Source of the DNA: Vreelandella nigrificans
GTDB lineage: Bacteria > Pseudomonadota > Gammaproteobacteria > Pseudomonadales > Halomonadaceae
Length of the DNA: 64,000 nucleotides
Assembly (NCBI RefSeq): GCF_002374315.1
Contig: NZ_NWUX01000019.1
Span: 25,094-89,093 of the forward strand
Reading direction: 5' to 3'
Shown: piece by piece, positions 34,563 to 44,197 of the stretch
Position numbering within the stretch: the first letter of the stretch is position 1
Layout of the letters: the number at the start of each line of letters is the position of its first letter
Notes under the pieces: model-generated
Databases searched by the model: none
What the model saw: the letters and a program-made list of their open reading frames with translations, nothing else
Told to the model about the DNA's origin: nothing
Position numbers and translations under genes: made by a program

Positions 34563-36218
34563 TTAATTTTCTTCCAGAATCCAATTTGCTGCCTTTTCAG
34601 CGATCATCAACGTCGGTGAATTGGTGTTGCCGCTGGTAATTGTCGGCATGATTCCTGCGTCCGCCACACGCAATCCCTTCACTCCACGCACCCTAAGCCG
34701 TGCATCTACCACCGCCATAGGGTCATCAGCCCGGCCCATTCGCGTAGTGCCTACCGGGTGAAATATCGTCGTACCAATATCACCGGCTAGACGCGCCAGC
34801 TCATCGTCGGTTTGGTATTCAACCCCAGGCTTCACCTCAACCGGTGCATATTTAGCAAACGCAGGCTGCTCAGCAATTCGTCGCGTCACTCTCAGCGAGT
34901 CGGCAGCTACCTTGCGATCTTCCGGCGTACTTAAATAGTTAGGAGCGATGGATGGTGCTTGGCGCGGGTCGCGGCTTTTCAAACGCACTGTTCCCCGGCT
35001 GGTAGGGTTTAAGTTACACACGCTGGCGGTAATTGCCGGATAGGGATGCAACGGCTGCCCAAAGGCTTCCAGGCTTAGCGGCTGAACGTGGTACTGAATA
35101 TTTGGGTGAGTGTACTCATCGGAGCTGCGCGTAAAGGCGCCAAGCTGCGAAGGCGCCATGCTCATCGGACCAGTACGCTTGGTCAGATATTCCCAGCCAA
35201 TAGCGGCCTTCCCCAAGAGGGTACCGGCCATAACATTAAGGGTTTTGGCATTGCTTACACGATACACCGAGCGTATTTGGAGGTGATCTTGCAAGTTTTC
35301 ACCCACTCCCGGCAGGTCATGAACGAGCGCTATATTATGGTCGCGAAGGTGCTTAGCAGGCCCCACACCAGACAGCAGCAACAAATGCGGTGAGCCAATC
35401 GCTCCCGCGCACAATACCACTTCCTTTTGCGCACTCACCCTCACAGGCTCGCCGTTTCGCACTACCTCTACCGCGCAGCAGCGAGGCATACCTTGCTTTT
35501 TTTCAAAGCAGAGCCGATTTACCTGGGTAGAGTGCCACAACGTTAGGTTGTCGCGCTTGAGGGCAGTTCGTAAAAAGGCTTTGGCGGTATTCCAGCGCCA
35601 ACCATCCTTCTGGTTTACTTCAAAATAGGCAACACCTTCGTTGCAGCCTCGGTTGAAGTCTTGGATGCGTGGAATGCCCGCCTGAGTGGCAGCTTCAGCA
35701 AAATCATCCAGTACCTGCCAGTTAAGGCGCTGCTTTTCTACTCGCCACTCTCCACCATGTCCATGAAATTCCCGGTGGGTAGCATCACTGTCTTTGCCTT
35801 CATCCAGCCGGTAGTGGTGCTCATGCTTAATAAAGTCGGGCAGACAGTTTTTCCAACACCATTCGTCGCTACTGGTCACCTCAGCCCAGTGATCATAGTC
35901 CCGTGCCTGACCACGCATGTAAATCATCCCGTTGATGCTGGAGCAACCGCCCAGAGTTTTGCCACGGGGGTAGATCAACGAGCGGCCGTTAAGCCCTTTG
36001 TCGGGTTCAGTGCGAAACAGCCAGTCAGTGCGCGGGTTATTAATACAGTAGAGATAGCCCACCGGGATATGGATCCAGTGGTAGTTATCGCGGCCACCCG
36101 CTTCAATCAACAGCACCTTGTTATTGGGGTCAGCGCTTAGCCGATTGGCCATCAGGCACCCTGCGGTGCCTGCACCAATCACGATATAGTCGAAGTTGTT
36201 ATTAGCTACGTATGACAT
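34563..36218 (-). CDS. GMC-family FAD-dependent alcohol dehydrogenase (choline-dehydrogenase-like)
   Basis: Flavoprotein of 551 residues. The FAD-binding motif is YIVIGAGTAGCLMANRLS at the N-terminus, with GMC signature 1 in GKTLGGCSSINGMIYMRGQARDYDHWAE and signature 2 near GAIGSPHLLLLSGVG. The catalytic His is in TTIFHPVGTTRMGR. It resembles BetA and AlkJ. The neighbour upstream is mmsA (27-base gap), not betB or betI, so I read it as an alcohol or polyol oxidase of a carbon-source pathway rather than the glycine-betaine enzyme. Its substrate cannot be fixed from sequence. Confidence 0.85.
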   Translation of the reverse strand: MSYVANNNFDYIVIGAGTAGCLMANRLSADPNNKVLLIEAGGRDNYHWIHIPVGYLYCINNPRTDWLFRTEPDKGLNGRSLIYPRGKTLGGCSSINGMIYMRGQARDYDHWAEVTSSDEWCWKNCLPDFIKHEHHYRLDEGKDSDATHREFHGHGGEWRVEKQRLNWQVLDDFAEAATQAGIPRIQDFNRGCNEGVAYFEVNQKDGWRWNTAKAFLRTALKRDNLTLWHSTQVNRLCFEKKQGMPRCCAVEVVRNGEPVRVSAQKEVVLCAGAIGSPHLLLLSGVGPAKHLRDHNIALVHDLPGVGENLQDHLQIRSVYRVSNAKTLNVMAGTLLGKAAIGWEYLTKRTGPMSMAPSQLGAFTRSSDEYTHPNIQYHVQPLSLEAFGQPLHPYPAITASVCNLNPTSRGTVRLKSRDPRQAPSIAPNYLSTPEDRKVAADSLRVTRRIAEQPAFAKYAPVEVKPGVEYQTDDELARLAGDIGTTIFHPVGTTRMGRADDPMAVVDARLRVRGVKGLRVADAGIMPTITSGNTNSPTLMIAEKAANWILEEN

Positions 36219-36245
36219 GAGCTTGGCTCCCGTAACATGGTGGCG

Positions 36246-37757
36246 CTACTTAGCCGTAGGCATTACAAACTCAGCGCCCGCATCAATGGAGTCGGACCAG
36301 CGCTGCATAATCGATTTCTGTTTGGTATAAAAACGCACACCCTCTTCACCGTAGGCGTGGGTGTCGCCAAATAGCGAACGCTTCCAGCCACCAAAGCCGT
36401 GCCACGCCATGGGCACCGGAATAGGTACATTAATGCCCACCATACCCACCTGGATACGACGACCAAATTCACGAGCGATACTGCCACTCTCGGTGAAACA
36501 GCTCACTCCGTTACCAAACTCATGGTCGTTGATCAATTGAATCGCTGTGGCAACGTCGGGCACTCGTACGCACACCAGTACCGGACCAAAAATCTCTTCT
36601 TTATAGATAGTCATTTCAGGGGTGACGTGGTCAAACAGTGTGCCGCCCATCCAGAAGCCTTCACTGCAGCCCTCACCCGCCTGGCCAGAATCAAAGTCAC
36701 GGCCATCTACCACGAGCTGAGCGCCTTCAGCCACGCCTTTTTCGATATAGCCGGTAATACGCTGGTGCGCCTGCTGGGTCACAATCGGCCCCATTTCTGC
36801 ATCTAGCTGCATGCCGTCTTTAACTTTCAGTGTTTTGGCACGCTCGGTTAACATAGGCACGATCTCATCGGCCACATCGCCTACCAATACCGCCACGCTA
36901 ATCGCCATACAGCGCTCACCCGCACTGCCGTACGCAGCACCAATCAACGCATCCACTGCTTTGTCCAGGTGAGCATCAGGCATCACCACCATGTGGTTCT
37001 TCGCTCCACCCAGTGCCTGCACGCGTTTGCCGTGCTTGGCACCGCGCTCGTAAATCAGGTTAGCAATCGGCGTAGAACCTACAAACGAAAGCGCTTTAAC
37101 ATCAGGATGGTCAATCAGTGCTTCAACGCTATCTTTATCACCCTGCACGACGTTAAACACGCCGTCCGGCAAACCCGCCTGTTTTAACAGTTCAGCAATC
37201 ATCAGCGATGCACTAGGGTCTAAGGGGCTGGGCTTAAGAACAAAGGTATTGCCCGCTGCAATGGCAATCGGGAACATCCACATGGGTACCATCACGGGGA
37301 AGTTAAACGGTGTAATACCTGCTACCACACCTAGCGGCTGGCGCAGAGTCCAGTTATCAATACCAGTACTCACTTGCTCGGTATAGTCACCTTTGAGCAG
37401 CTGCGGAATGCCACAGGCGAATTCAACAATATCGATCCCCCTGGCCACTTCACCCTGGGCATCGGTAAATACTTTGCCGTGCTCTTTGGTAATCGCTTCG
37501 GCCAGAGCATCTTTATGGGCGTTAAGCAGCTCCAAAAACTTAAACAATACCCGGGCGCGGCGAATGGGCGGGGTATCGGCCCAGGCTGGAAATGCCGCCT
37601 GAGCAGCCTGCACAGCAGCCTCTACATCCACCTGGGAAGCCAATGACACTAGCCCTGTTACTTTACCAGTAGCGGGATTAAATACGTTTTGAACGTTAAC
37701 CGAGACGCCTGCGCTTACTTGACCGTTAATAAAATGGTGAATGGCTGTTGTGGTCAT
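36246..37757 (-). CDS. mmsA: CoA-acylating methylmalonate-semialdehyde dehydrogenase
   Basis: Converts methylmalonate semialdehyde, or malonate semialdehyde, with CoA and NAD to propionyl-CoA or acetyl-CoA. It acts in valine, thymine, beta-alanine or inositol breakdown. The 503-residue protein has catalytic Cys283 in [12 protein letters not shown] and shows the family hallmark: Asn254 in [10 protein letters not shown] at the site where ordinary aldehyde dehydrogenases carry the general-base Glu. [18 protein letters not shown] is also typical. It is followed by the GMC oxidoreductase gene and has a divergent LysR gene upstream, which probably controls both. Confidence 0.93.
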   Translation of the reverse strand: MTTTAIHHFINGQVSAGVSVNVQNVFNPATGKVTGLVSLASQVDVEAAVQAAQAAFPAWADTPPIRRARVLFKFLELLNAHKDALAEAITKEHGKVFTDAQGEVARGIDIVEFACGIPQLLKGDYTEQVSTGIDNWTLRQPLGVVAGITPFNFPVMVPMWMFPIAIAAGNTFVLKPSPLDPSASLMIAELLKQAGLPDGVFNVVQGDKDSVEALIDHPDVKALSFVGSTPIANLIYERGAKHGKRVQALGGAKNHMVVMPDAHLDKAVDALIGAAYGSAGERCMAISVAVLVGDVADEIVPMLTERAKTLKVKDGMQLDAEMGPIVTQQAHQRITGYIEKGVAEGAQLVVDGRDFDSGQAGEGCSEGFWMGGTLFDHVTPEMTIYKEEIFGPVLVCVRVPDVATAIQLINDHEFGNGVSCFTESGSIAREFGRRIQVGMVGINVPIPVPMAWHGFGGWKRSLFGDTHAYGEEGVRFYTKQKSIMQRWSDSIDAGAEFVMPTAK

Positions 37758-37895
37758 GGAGCTACCTTTATAAAGAGTGCTTAAGTCATCAGTGATACCC
37801 CATCAGCCTACCCCCGTTTACACGGCAATCAATTGAGTAATTTTTAACCTAGATATAAGCTTTACTAATAACATTACAATAGCAGGAGCCCATTG

Positions 37896-38798
37896 ATGCA
37901 GGAGTACGCAGCACTACGTGCCTTTGTCACCGTCGCACGCACCGGTAGCGTTTCACGGGCTGCGGAACAACTGCACCTTACCCAGCCTGCCATCAGCCTA
38001 AAGTTGAAGCAGCTACAGCAGCACCTAGGCTTAACGCTGTTTACCCGCCGCCCTCAAGGGTTAACGCTTACCGCCGATGGCTACGCGCTGCTACCCGCCG
38101 CAGAGAATGCTTTAGCCAGTGCTTTAGCCTTTGAGCAAAGTGCCAGCGCCCTACACAGCACTCTGCGGGGTAAACTAAAAATTGGCACCATAGTCGACCC
38201 TGAGTTTATCCGCCTCGGCGATTTTCTTAGCCGATTGATGGCCCGTGCACCACAGCTGGAAACCGAGCTACACCACGGTATGAGCGGTAGCGTGTTAGTG
38301 GATGTGGAACAAAGCGACTTGGACGTGGGCTTTTTTCTCGCTCCGCCCGGTGAGGGTACTGACAATGAGGCGCTTGCCTGGCGTGAGCTCACTCACTTCC
38401 ATTACCACGTAGTGGCGCCTGCGGGCTGGGAAGCAAAGCTAGCAGATACCCGATGGGAAGTGTTGGCACAACTACCCTGGATTGTGACACCTCCTGTTTC
38501 GGCCCACCACCGGCTGCTGAAGCGTGTATTAGCCAACAGCGGCGCCACACCTAACCGAGTTGCCCAGGTAGACCAAGAAGCATGCATGTTAGATTTAGTG
38601 CGTGCTGGTGTGGGGCTTAGCTTAGCGCGGGATGCACTGGCCATGGCCGAACGCCAAGAGAGCGGCTTAGCCGTCGCGGAGAATGTTCGCCTGCCCTGTG
38701 CACTTAGCTTGATATGGCGCGGGGATCGTGCCGCAGAGCCCACCATTAAAGCCGCACTAGATACACTGGATACGGTATGGCCCCACCGCCCAGGCTAG
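37896..38798 (+). CDS. LysR-family regulator divergent to mmsA
   Basis: A 300-residue LysR-type regulator. The DNA-binding domain reads LRAFVTVARTGSVSRAAEQLHLTQPAISLKLKQLQQHLGLTLFTRR. The effector domain starts near residue 92 (KLKIGTIVDPEFIRLGDFLSRL). The ATG at 37896 follows AGGAG; a TTG three bases upstream is not needed. The 138-base gap to mmsA is A/T-rich and is the expected site of a T-N11-A LysR box, which I could not pin down. Probable regulator of mmsA and the GMC oxidoreductase gene. Confidence 0.88.
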   Translation: MQEYAALRAFVTVARTGSVSRAAEQLHLTQPAISLKLKQLQQHLGLTLFTRRPQGLTLTADGYALLPAAENALASALAFEQSASALHSTLRGKLKIGTIVDPEFIRLGDFLSRLMARAPQLETELHHGMSGSVLVDVEQSDLDVGFFLAPPGEGTDNEALAWRELTHFHYHVVAPAGWEAKLADTRWEVLAQLPWIVTPPVSAHHRLLKRVLANSGATPNRVAQVDQEACMLDLVRAGVGLSLARDALAMAERQESGLAVAENVRLPCALSLIWRGDRAAEPTIKAALDTLDTVWPHRPG

Positions 38799-38907
38799 AA
38801 GACGACCCACACACACGACAACCGCTTCACCTAGTCAGAGTGTGGAACCTAGTGTCATGCACTAACTCATACTCAATAAGCCCCCTTACCTTCCCTGGAG
38901 CGTTTCT

Positions 38908-39576
38908 ATGTTCAGTATTGCCTACGCTCGCCCTTTAACGCTTTGCGTAATAGCAGCGGCCAGCTTGGGCAGCGCCTCGATTCAGGCTCAATCTAATCAA
39001 GCTCAGCCTAATCAAATTCAGCCTAACCAAACTCAGTCCAATGCCGTCGCTACGTTCGCAGGCGGCTGCTTTTGGTGTATGGAGCCTCCTTATGATCGCC
39101 AAACGGGCGTTATCTCCACCCGTTCAGGCTATACCGGCGGGGAGCGTGAGAATCCTACCTACCAAGAGATCGGACGCGGAGACACGGGGCATGCCCAAGC
39201 CGTTGAGGTAATCTTTAACCCCGAGGAACTCAGCTACGCACAGCTTCTGGAAATTTTTTGGTACAACGTTGATCCCTTTGCGGTTGATCAACAGTTCTGC
39301 GACGTTGGTACGCAATACCGGTCAGCCATTTTTTACCATGACGACAAGCAACGCGAGCTAGCCGAAGCCACCAAAGCCGAGATAGAGCAGCGCTTTGACC
39401 GTGAAGTTGCCACGCAAATTATGCCCGCTAGCGAGTTCTGGGAAGCCGAGGAGTACCATCAGGCTTACTATCAAAAAAATCCGCTGCGTTACCGATTCTA
39501 TCGCCACAGCTGTGGTCGTGATAACCGTTTAGAAGAGGTATGGGGCGAGCAAGCGGGTGGGCCGACATTTCAATAA
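38908..39576 (+). CDS. msrA: Exported peptide-methionine (S)-S-oxide reductase with Gln/Asn-rich linker
   Basis: Reduces methionine-S-sulfoxide in proteins. Residues 1-27 form a Sec signal peptide with a likely cut after SIQA, so it works in the periplasm. Residues 28-43 are a Gln/Asn/Pro linker built from five-residue repeats (QSNQA, QPNQI, QPNQT, QSNA). The MsrA domain follows with catalytic Cys54 in GGCFWCMEPPYD, then SGYTGGERENPTYQEIGRGDTGHAQAVEV and FWYNVDPFAVDQQFCDVGTQYRSAIF. A late Cys (HSCGRDN) may be a resolving residue. No msrB is nearby. It has a good upstream ribosome-binding site. Confidence 0.93.
   Translation: MFSIAYARPLTLCVIAAASLGSASIQAQSNQAQPNQIQPNQTQSNAVATFAGGCFWCMEPPYDRQTGVISTRSGYTGGERENPTYQEIGRGDTGHAQAVEVIFNPEELSYAQLLEIFWYNVDPFAVDQQFCDVGTQYRSAIFYHDDKQRELAEATKAEIEQRFDREVATQIMPASEFWEAEEYHQAYYQKNPLRYRFYRHSCGRDNRLEEVWGEQAGGPTFQ
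38989..39033 (+). repeat. 15-bp in-frame repeats inside msrA
   Basis: Three 15-bp units (38989-39003, 39004-39018, 39019-39033) plus a partial fourth encode the Gln/Asn-rich linker between signal peptide and MsrA domain. Units differ mostly by silent or conservative changes. Confidence 0.85.
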
Positions 39577-39608
39577 AGCTCGGACCTCAAGTATGCACAA
39601 TATTACCT

Positions 39609-39628
39609 AGCGCCAGCGCTGCTTTTTT
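39609..39628 (+). terminator. Weak possible terminator after msrA
   Basis: A 4-bp stem (39609-39612 with 39617-39620) is followed by GC and six T residues. The stem is short. The remainder of the 239-base gap up to the AGCS stop is A/T-rich with no gene seen. Confidence 0.3.
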
Positions 39629-39814
39629 CACCGACATTGAGCGCCCCATACTACGCGTACCATGCTCCGAAAGCGCTTGCTGATTAGATATAGCATCACA
39701 TCAGTCAAGCTTTCATTAATAACACAATTATTTTTCTGCTTATGTACAACACAGCCGAATAATTGATTTTTTAGTCTTATCAGCTCTTAAAGCCTCTTAA
39801 ACCCTGATACTTGG

Positions 39815-41248
39815 CTATTTTGAGAGACTCTGGCCAGACCATGCTGTTGTATCAATATCTAGATCAGAAAACTTCTCTGGGCTTAATACTGGCCTTTGCA
39901 CTCCACGACGCAACTGCTCCTGATAATCCCTCAGAACACGAAGGCAGGTTGGGAGTAACATTACAATTGCGACAAGGTTCACGACGGCAAGGACTCCCAT
40001 CAGAGGATCGGAGAAAAAGAAAACGGCGGTAGCTCCAGGTGCAATGGCGCCTAAGAATACAACCGCCACAGTGGCGATACGTAAAGCCAGAGTAGCCATT
40101 TGGTTTTGTGTCATAACGGCGATAGCGTTTTCACCTAAATAGTAATTATAAATTATAGAGCTAAAGGCAAATAGTAGGATCATTAATGATAGAAGATATT
40201 GCGTCCAATCACCCAAATGATAGGCAAGAGATTGTTGGGTTAGTACGACACCATCGATGCTGCTGGCACCTGGGATATATATATTGCCTAGTAAGATAAC
40301 AAAAGCGGTGCATGAACAAATGACAATCGTATCAATAAATACTGAGAAAGACTGTGTAATCCCTTGGCTAATAGGATGGCGAACATCTGCCGCTGCGGCA
40401 ACATTAGGAGCAGAACCTAAGCCAGCCTCGCTAGAGAATAAGCCGCGACGGATACCTTGTGCTATAGCGGCTCCCATACCACCTCCTACGGCTTCTTCAA
40501 CCCCAAAGGCATTAGCAAAAATACTAGCAATCACACCTGGAATTTCACCTAAGTTAAGCAGAATAATTACCAATGCCATCAGGATATATATCCCTGCCAT
40601 TAACGGCACAACAACTTCAGAAACCTTGGCTATACGGCGGATACCACCAAATACAATAATTGCGGTAAAAAATGCTAAGAGTGCTCCCGTCACGTAACGA
40701 TTGATTCCCAAACTACTCTCTACAGATCCTGCAACAGTATTTCCTTGAAATGCATTAAAACCAATCCCAAATGCAGCAAGTAAACAGATAGCATAAATAA
40801 CAGCTAACCACTTGTACTGTGTTCCCAGACCGTAAATTATGGTATTTGCTGGTCCTCCTCTAAAGGTTCCATCTGGTTGCTTGCGCTTAAACAGTTGAGC
40901 CAGTGAGCATTCAACTAAGCTTGTTGCCATACCGACAAATGCAATCATCCACATCCAAAATACAGCACCTGGCCCACCCAAAGTGATCGCGACAGCAACT
41001 CCTGCAATATTACCACCGCCAACACGCCCTCCTACCGATAGCATTAATGCCGCCCTTGCGGATACACTATTTGGGTTCACCGACTCATCTTTTGATGATA
41101 AAACAGCAAACATTCGCTTAAAGTATCTGAATTGAACAAAGCCTGTCATTAACGTTATAAAGACACCAAAGATAACGAGCAGTGGAATCAATGACCACCC
41201 CCAGGTCAAATCATCCAGAACACTAAAAAAATTTTCGATAAACGTCAT
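39815..41248 (-). CDS. AGCS-family sodium:alanine/glycine symporter
   Basis: Sodium-coupled amino-acid importer of 477 residues with about ten transmembrane helices. The AGCS signature is GGRVGGGNIAGVAVAITLGGPGAVFWMWMIAFVGMATSLVE, with later segments GLFSSEAGLGSAPNVAAAADVRHPISQG and IYNYYLGENAI. The ATG follows GGAGAAATTAATA. Base composition is lower in GC than the flanking genes. It is divergent from a GlxA-type regulator gene and is probably the uptake system of the adjoining DadA-RidA-amidohydrolase cluster. Confidence 0.9.
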   Translation of the reverse strand: MTFIENFFSVLDDLTWGWSLIPLLVIFGVFITLMTGFVQFRYFKRMFAVLSSKDESVNPNSVSARAALMLSVGGRVGGGNIAGVAVAITLGGPGAVFWMWMIAFVGMATSLVECSLAQLFKRKQPDGTFRGGPANTIIYGLGTQYKWLAVIYAICLLAAFGIGFNAFQGNTVAGSVESSLGINRYVTGALLAFFTAIIVFGGIRRIAKVSEVVVPLMAGIYILMALVIILLNLGEIPGVIASIFANAFGVEEAVGGGMGAAIAQGIRRGLFSSEAGLGSAPNVAAAADVRHPISQGITQSFSVFIDTIVICSCTAFVILLGNIYIPGASSIDGVVLTQQSLAYHLGDWTQYLLSLMILLFAFSSIIYNYYLGENAIAVMTQNQMATLALRIATVAVVFLGAIAPGATAVFFFSDPLMGVLAVVNLVAIVMLLPTCLRVLRDYQEQLRRGVQRPVLSPEKFSDLDIDTTAWSGQSLSK

Positions 41249-41433
41249 TATTAATTTCTCCGTTTTTGAATCTGAGATTTTTCGCCTGAGAAACTGGCTG
41301 CTACGAAATCATCTCGTGTTGTTATTTTTTTTATCTCCTCACACCAGAGTAATAAGCATCAGCAATAGATACTTGTATATTTCAGCCAATATGTTTATTT
41401 TTAAGACTTGCTTATTAATTGGATATTCAAGCA

Positions 41434-42498
41434 ATGAGCCCCAGTCATATGGAAGATACGCCCGAAGCCTATATCACCTGGTTGGATGAGGTTTGGTCTC
41501 GTCAATTAAATCAAAAACAGGATCAGGGCCTCGTTATTGGCATCTTGCTGTGGCCTGACTTTCCACTCATGTCCTTAACGGGGATTATTGAAAGTTTGCG
41601 GCATGCCGGAGATTTTGGTGATCAATCTAGGCAAATTGAAGGTCGATGGGAAATCCTGGGTAACCCAAATGTGCCAGTAAAGGCGAGTTGCGGTTTAGAG
41701 TTTAGACCCACTTGCCATTACACCCATCCGGCAGAATTTGATTACATTTTTGTCATCGGTGGTTTGCTGAGCCAATTGAACAAGGCCCCGTTAAGGCACC
41801 GTCAATATATTCGTCTTGCCCGTCAGTCATCTTGTACGCTGGTGGGGGTTTGTACGGGCAGTTTTATCCTAGTTGAAGAGGGCTATTTAGATACTCTAAA
41901 GGCCTGCATACACCCTTACCATCAACGTGACTTTGAGCAGCGTTTCCCGAGGTTCTTTTATACGACACATAAGGATTTCAGCATAGACGATGGTTTAATT
42001 ACGGTTCCAGGCGGCACTTCTATTCTTGCACTTATGTCGCATATTATCTCAACGCATTATGGTGCCGATCGTTCAGCTAAAGTCTCTCATCAAATCTCTT
42101 TGCCGGAAAGGCGAGGAGTTAGTCATTTTGAGCGTTCAGCGCTTATTCGCCATATGGAAATCAAGGACCCGAGAATCCAAAAAGCGATCGCGATCATTGA
42201 GCATGCGCAAGAGACACCTTTAAGTGTCTCAGAGCTTGCGAGGCAACTGGGTATGAGTGAACGTCATTTCTCAAGGTTGTTTTCTGCTGAGGTTGGTGTT
42301 TCACCGAGAGAATACCTACTTAAAATGCGTTTGAAACTGGCTGTGTGGCTGTTACAGCACACGTCTAAACCTATCACATCTGTGGCCTATGATGCGGGGT
42401 TCTCAAGCGTTGCACACTTATCGACCTTATGTAGCAAACGCTTTGGAATAACGCCATCTGAAATACGTAAAGGTGGCTCCATATCAAGAGTTGATTAG
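41434..42498 (+). CDS. GlxA-type AraC-family regulator of the A/T-rich island
   Basis: Regulator of 354 residues with a DJ-1/PfpI-like sensor (about 36-230; GIESL-type start VIGILLWPDFPLMSLTGII, core LVGVCTGSFILVEEGYLD with a Cys at the nucleophile-elbow site) and a C-terminal AraC double helix-turn-helix (ELARQLGMSERHFSRLFSAEVG, then SVAYDAGFSSVAHLSTLCSKRFGITP). The start is uncertain: ATG at 41434 or 41449, both with weak ribosome-binding sites; the frame is open further from a TTG. It overlaps the convergent DadA-like stop by 15 bases. Likely activator of the flanking genes. Confidence 0.83.
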   Translation: MSPSHMEDTPEAYITWLDEVWSRQLNQKQDQGLVIGILLWPDFPLMSLTGIIESLRHAGDFGDQSRQIEGRWEILGNPNVPVKASCGLEFRPTCHYTHPAEFDYIFVIGGLLSQLNKAPLRHRQYIRLARQSSCTLVGVCTGSFILVEEGYLDTLKACIHPYHQRDFEQRFPRFFYTTHKDFSIDDGLITVPGGTSILALMSHIISTHYGADRSAKVSHQISLPERRGVSHFERSALIRHMEIKDPRIQKAIAIIEHAQETPLSVSELARQLGMSERHFSRLFSAEVGVSPREYLLKMRLKLAVWLLQHTSKPITSVAYDAGFSSVAHLSTLCSKRFGITPSEIRKGGSISRVD

Positions 42499-43701
42499 AG
42501 AGGTGACCTGCTCCGCAGCCCCAAGGGATAGAGTCCAGCCTAGGGTTCCGTGCCCTAAGTTCAGATACAAACCCGCTAGACTTCCTCTTCTAATAATCGG
42601 TTGAGAGGAGGGGGTAACATAACGGGCACCTGACCAAACCCTTTTGGGTGGGCCTTGGTCTTCGCTAAAAAAGAGTGGAAACGCTGCTCGTGCAGTTTGC
42701 ATAAGTGTATCGCAGCGATTGGCAGCGAAGTGAAATCTGTGGCGACCAATGTCAGCAAGACCTGCAACTCTTAATTCGTTACCTAAGGGAGCAAATACCA
42801 GCTTGCGTTTAACATCAGTAATGGATGTCTGCATAGCCTGTTGGTGAGCACGGGTGGTAAACGAATAGCCCTGTACGGGCCACATATCACCCAGCGAGCG
42901 ATCTTTGCTCGGTAAGAGATCACAGGACTGCCCCGTGGTGATAACTAATGTATCACAGCTAAGAGGAGCAGAGTCTCTGAAACACACGCCCGTAACCCGA
43001 TTTTTAGCGTGATCAATACGTTGTACTTTCTGATTGAACAGCGTTTTTAAACCATACTCACGTTGGAGAGACTCTACCAGCTTCTGACAAAATGCATCTG
43101 GGCGACCAACAGCATCCCCTGGACTATAAGCAACGGCGGCAATCGGGTCTGGATAATGCGCCAGTGCAGGTTCAATCACCGTGGCTTCTTCTCGTGTTAA
43201 GACAGACAGTTTAAATCCGTGTTTCCTTTTTTGCTCCAGTATCTTTGTGTACTTTTGGCAACTCTCAAGTGTTGGATAGAGCAACATTTTGCCATTAACA
43301 TCGTAATCAAACTCAATCGGGTGTTTTTCAAGCAACTCCAATAACAGTGTGTGGCTCCGTATGGCTATTCGAGATAATGCTAAGGTGTTATTCGAAAAAC
43401 GAGCAGGCGTTGAGTTGATCAAAAAGCGCACCCCCCAAGCCAAAAAATCAGGATCGGCCTGCAGTGTGCAGCGGTATGCCGGATCTTTTTTCAGTAAAAT
43501 GCTAGGAAGTTGAGCAAGTAACGATGGTGACGCCAGTGCATCACAATAAGCATAACTTAGCTGTGCGCCATTCTGATGACTTGACCCCATGGCGGGAGCG
43601 TTTTTTTCATCCAGCAGAGTGACGGCAAAACCCGCTTTACATAACATATAGGCTGATGCGACGCCTGCAACTCCAGCCCCTATAACAATGGCTTTTTTCA
43701 T
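42484..43701 (-). CDS. FAD-dependent amino-acid dehydrogenase, DadA-like
   Basis: Flavoprotein of 405 residues of the DAO/DadA family. It has the N-terminal dinucleotide motif KAIVIGAGVAGVASAYMLCKAGFAVTLLDE and the DadA-like GSSHQNGAQLSYAYCDALASP, with a C-terminal GLYLNLGHGTLGWTLSLGAAEQV. It should oxidise the alpha-C-N bond of an amino or imino acid and pass electrons to the quinone pool, giving a 2-iminoacid that RidA (next gene) would hydrolyse. The start at 43701 falls one base after the ridA stop; an ATG at 43716 is also in frame. Lower GC than surroundings. Its 3' end overlaps the regulator. Confidence 0.85.
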   Translation of the reverse strand: MKKAIVIGAGVAGVASAYMLCKAGFAVTLLDEKNAPAMGSSHQNGAQLSYAYCDALASPSLLAQLPSILLKKDPAYRCTLQADPDFLAWGVRFLINSTPARFSNNTLALSRIAIRSHTLLLELLEKHPIEFDYDVNGKMLLYPTLESCQKYTKILEQKRKHGFKLSVLTREEATVIEPALAHYPDPIAAVAYSPGDAVGRPDAFCQKLVESLQREYGLKTLFNQKVQRIDHAKNRVTGVCFRDSAPLSCDTLVITTGQSCDLLPSKDRSLGDMWPVQGYSFTTRAHQQAMQTSITDVKRKLVFAPLGNELRVAGLADIGRHRFHFAANRCDTLMQTARAAFPLFFSEDQGPPKRVWSGARYVTPSSQPIIRRGSLAGLYLNLGHGTLGWTLSLGAAEQVTSLINS

Positions 43702-43702
43702 T

Positions 43703-44170
43703 TTAATTGTCATCATCTACGATTAGAGTTAACTCAATTTCAACCGGAACTCCACGAGGTAACGAGCTGACACCGATTGCAATGCGCGCATGTTCCCAGC
43801 GGTCAGGGAATATTTCACGTAAAAGCTGAGAAGCTCCATCAATCACTTTGCCGTGTTGGGTAAAGTCAGGCGTTGCCGCTACATAACCCGCCAAACGAAC
43901 AAACTGTCTGATTTTGCTGATATCACCTACAAGTGTTTCGACCTGCGCCAACGCATTTAAAATAGCGATACGCGCATTTTGCTGCCCCTCTTCAATACTG
44001 ACGGTGTCTCCGACAATGCCGACGGTCATTACAGTCTCTTTAACCAGAGGGACTTGGCCTGAAATAACCACTTGATTGCCCACTCGAATGGCGCCCATAA
44101 AAGGCCCAGGTGAGGGCGGAGCAACTGGCAAAGAGATGCCTAAATTCGTCATACGTTCATAAGTATTCAT
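43703..44170 (-). CDS. RidA/YjgF-family imine deaminase
   Basis: Enamine/imine hydrolase of 155 residues that removes reactive 2-iminoacids. Visible family segments are VGNQVVISGQVPLVKETV, NALAQVETLVGDISKIRQFVRLAGYVA, and EHARIAIGVSSLPRGVPVEIEL, which holds the conserved Arg of the active site. The protein has an N-terminal extension typical of the longer RidA subgroup. It sits between the amidohydrolase and the DadA-like oxidase, whose product it would be suited to clear. The stop is one base from the oxidase start, so the two are co-translated. Confidence 0.9.
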   Translation of the reverse strand: MNTYERMTNLGISLPVAPPSPGPFMGAIRVGNQVVISGQVPLVKETVMTVGIVGDTVSIEEGQQNARIAILNALAQVETLVGDISKIRQFVRLAGYVAATPDFTQHGKVIDGASQLLREIFPDRWEHARIAIGVSSLPRGVPVEIELTLIVDDDN

Positions 44171-44197
44171 CGAGTATCTCAGCGGCTGTTGACTACG

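Noticed and set aside
34563..36218. Naming the GMC oxidoreductase betA (choline dehydrogenase)
   Set aside because: betB, betI and a betaine transporter are absent, and its neighbour is mmsA. Sequence alone does not separate BetA from related alcohol dehydrogenases.
37893..37895. TTG as start of the LysR gene
   Set aside because: An ATG three bases downstream has a well-spaced AGGAG ribosome-binding site.
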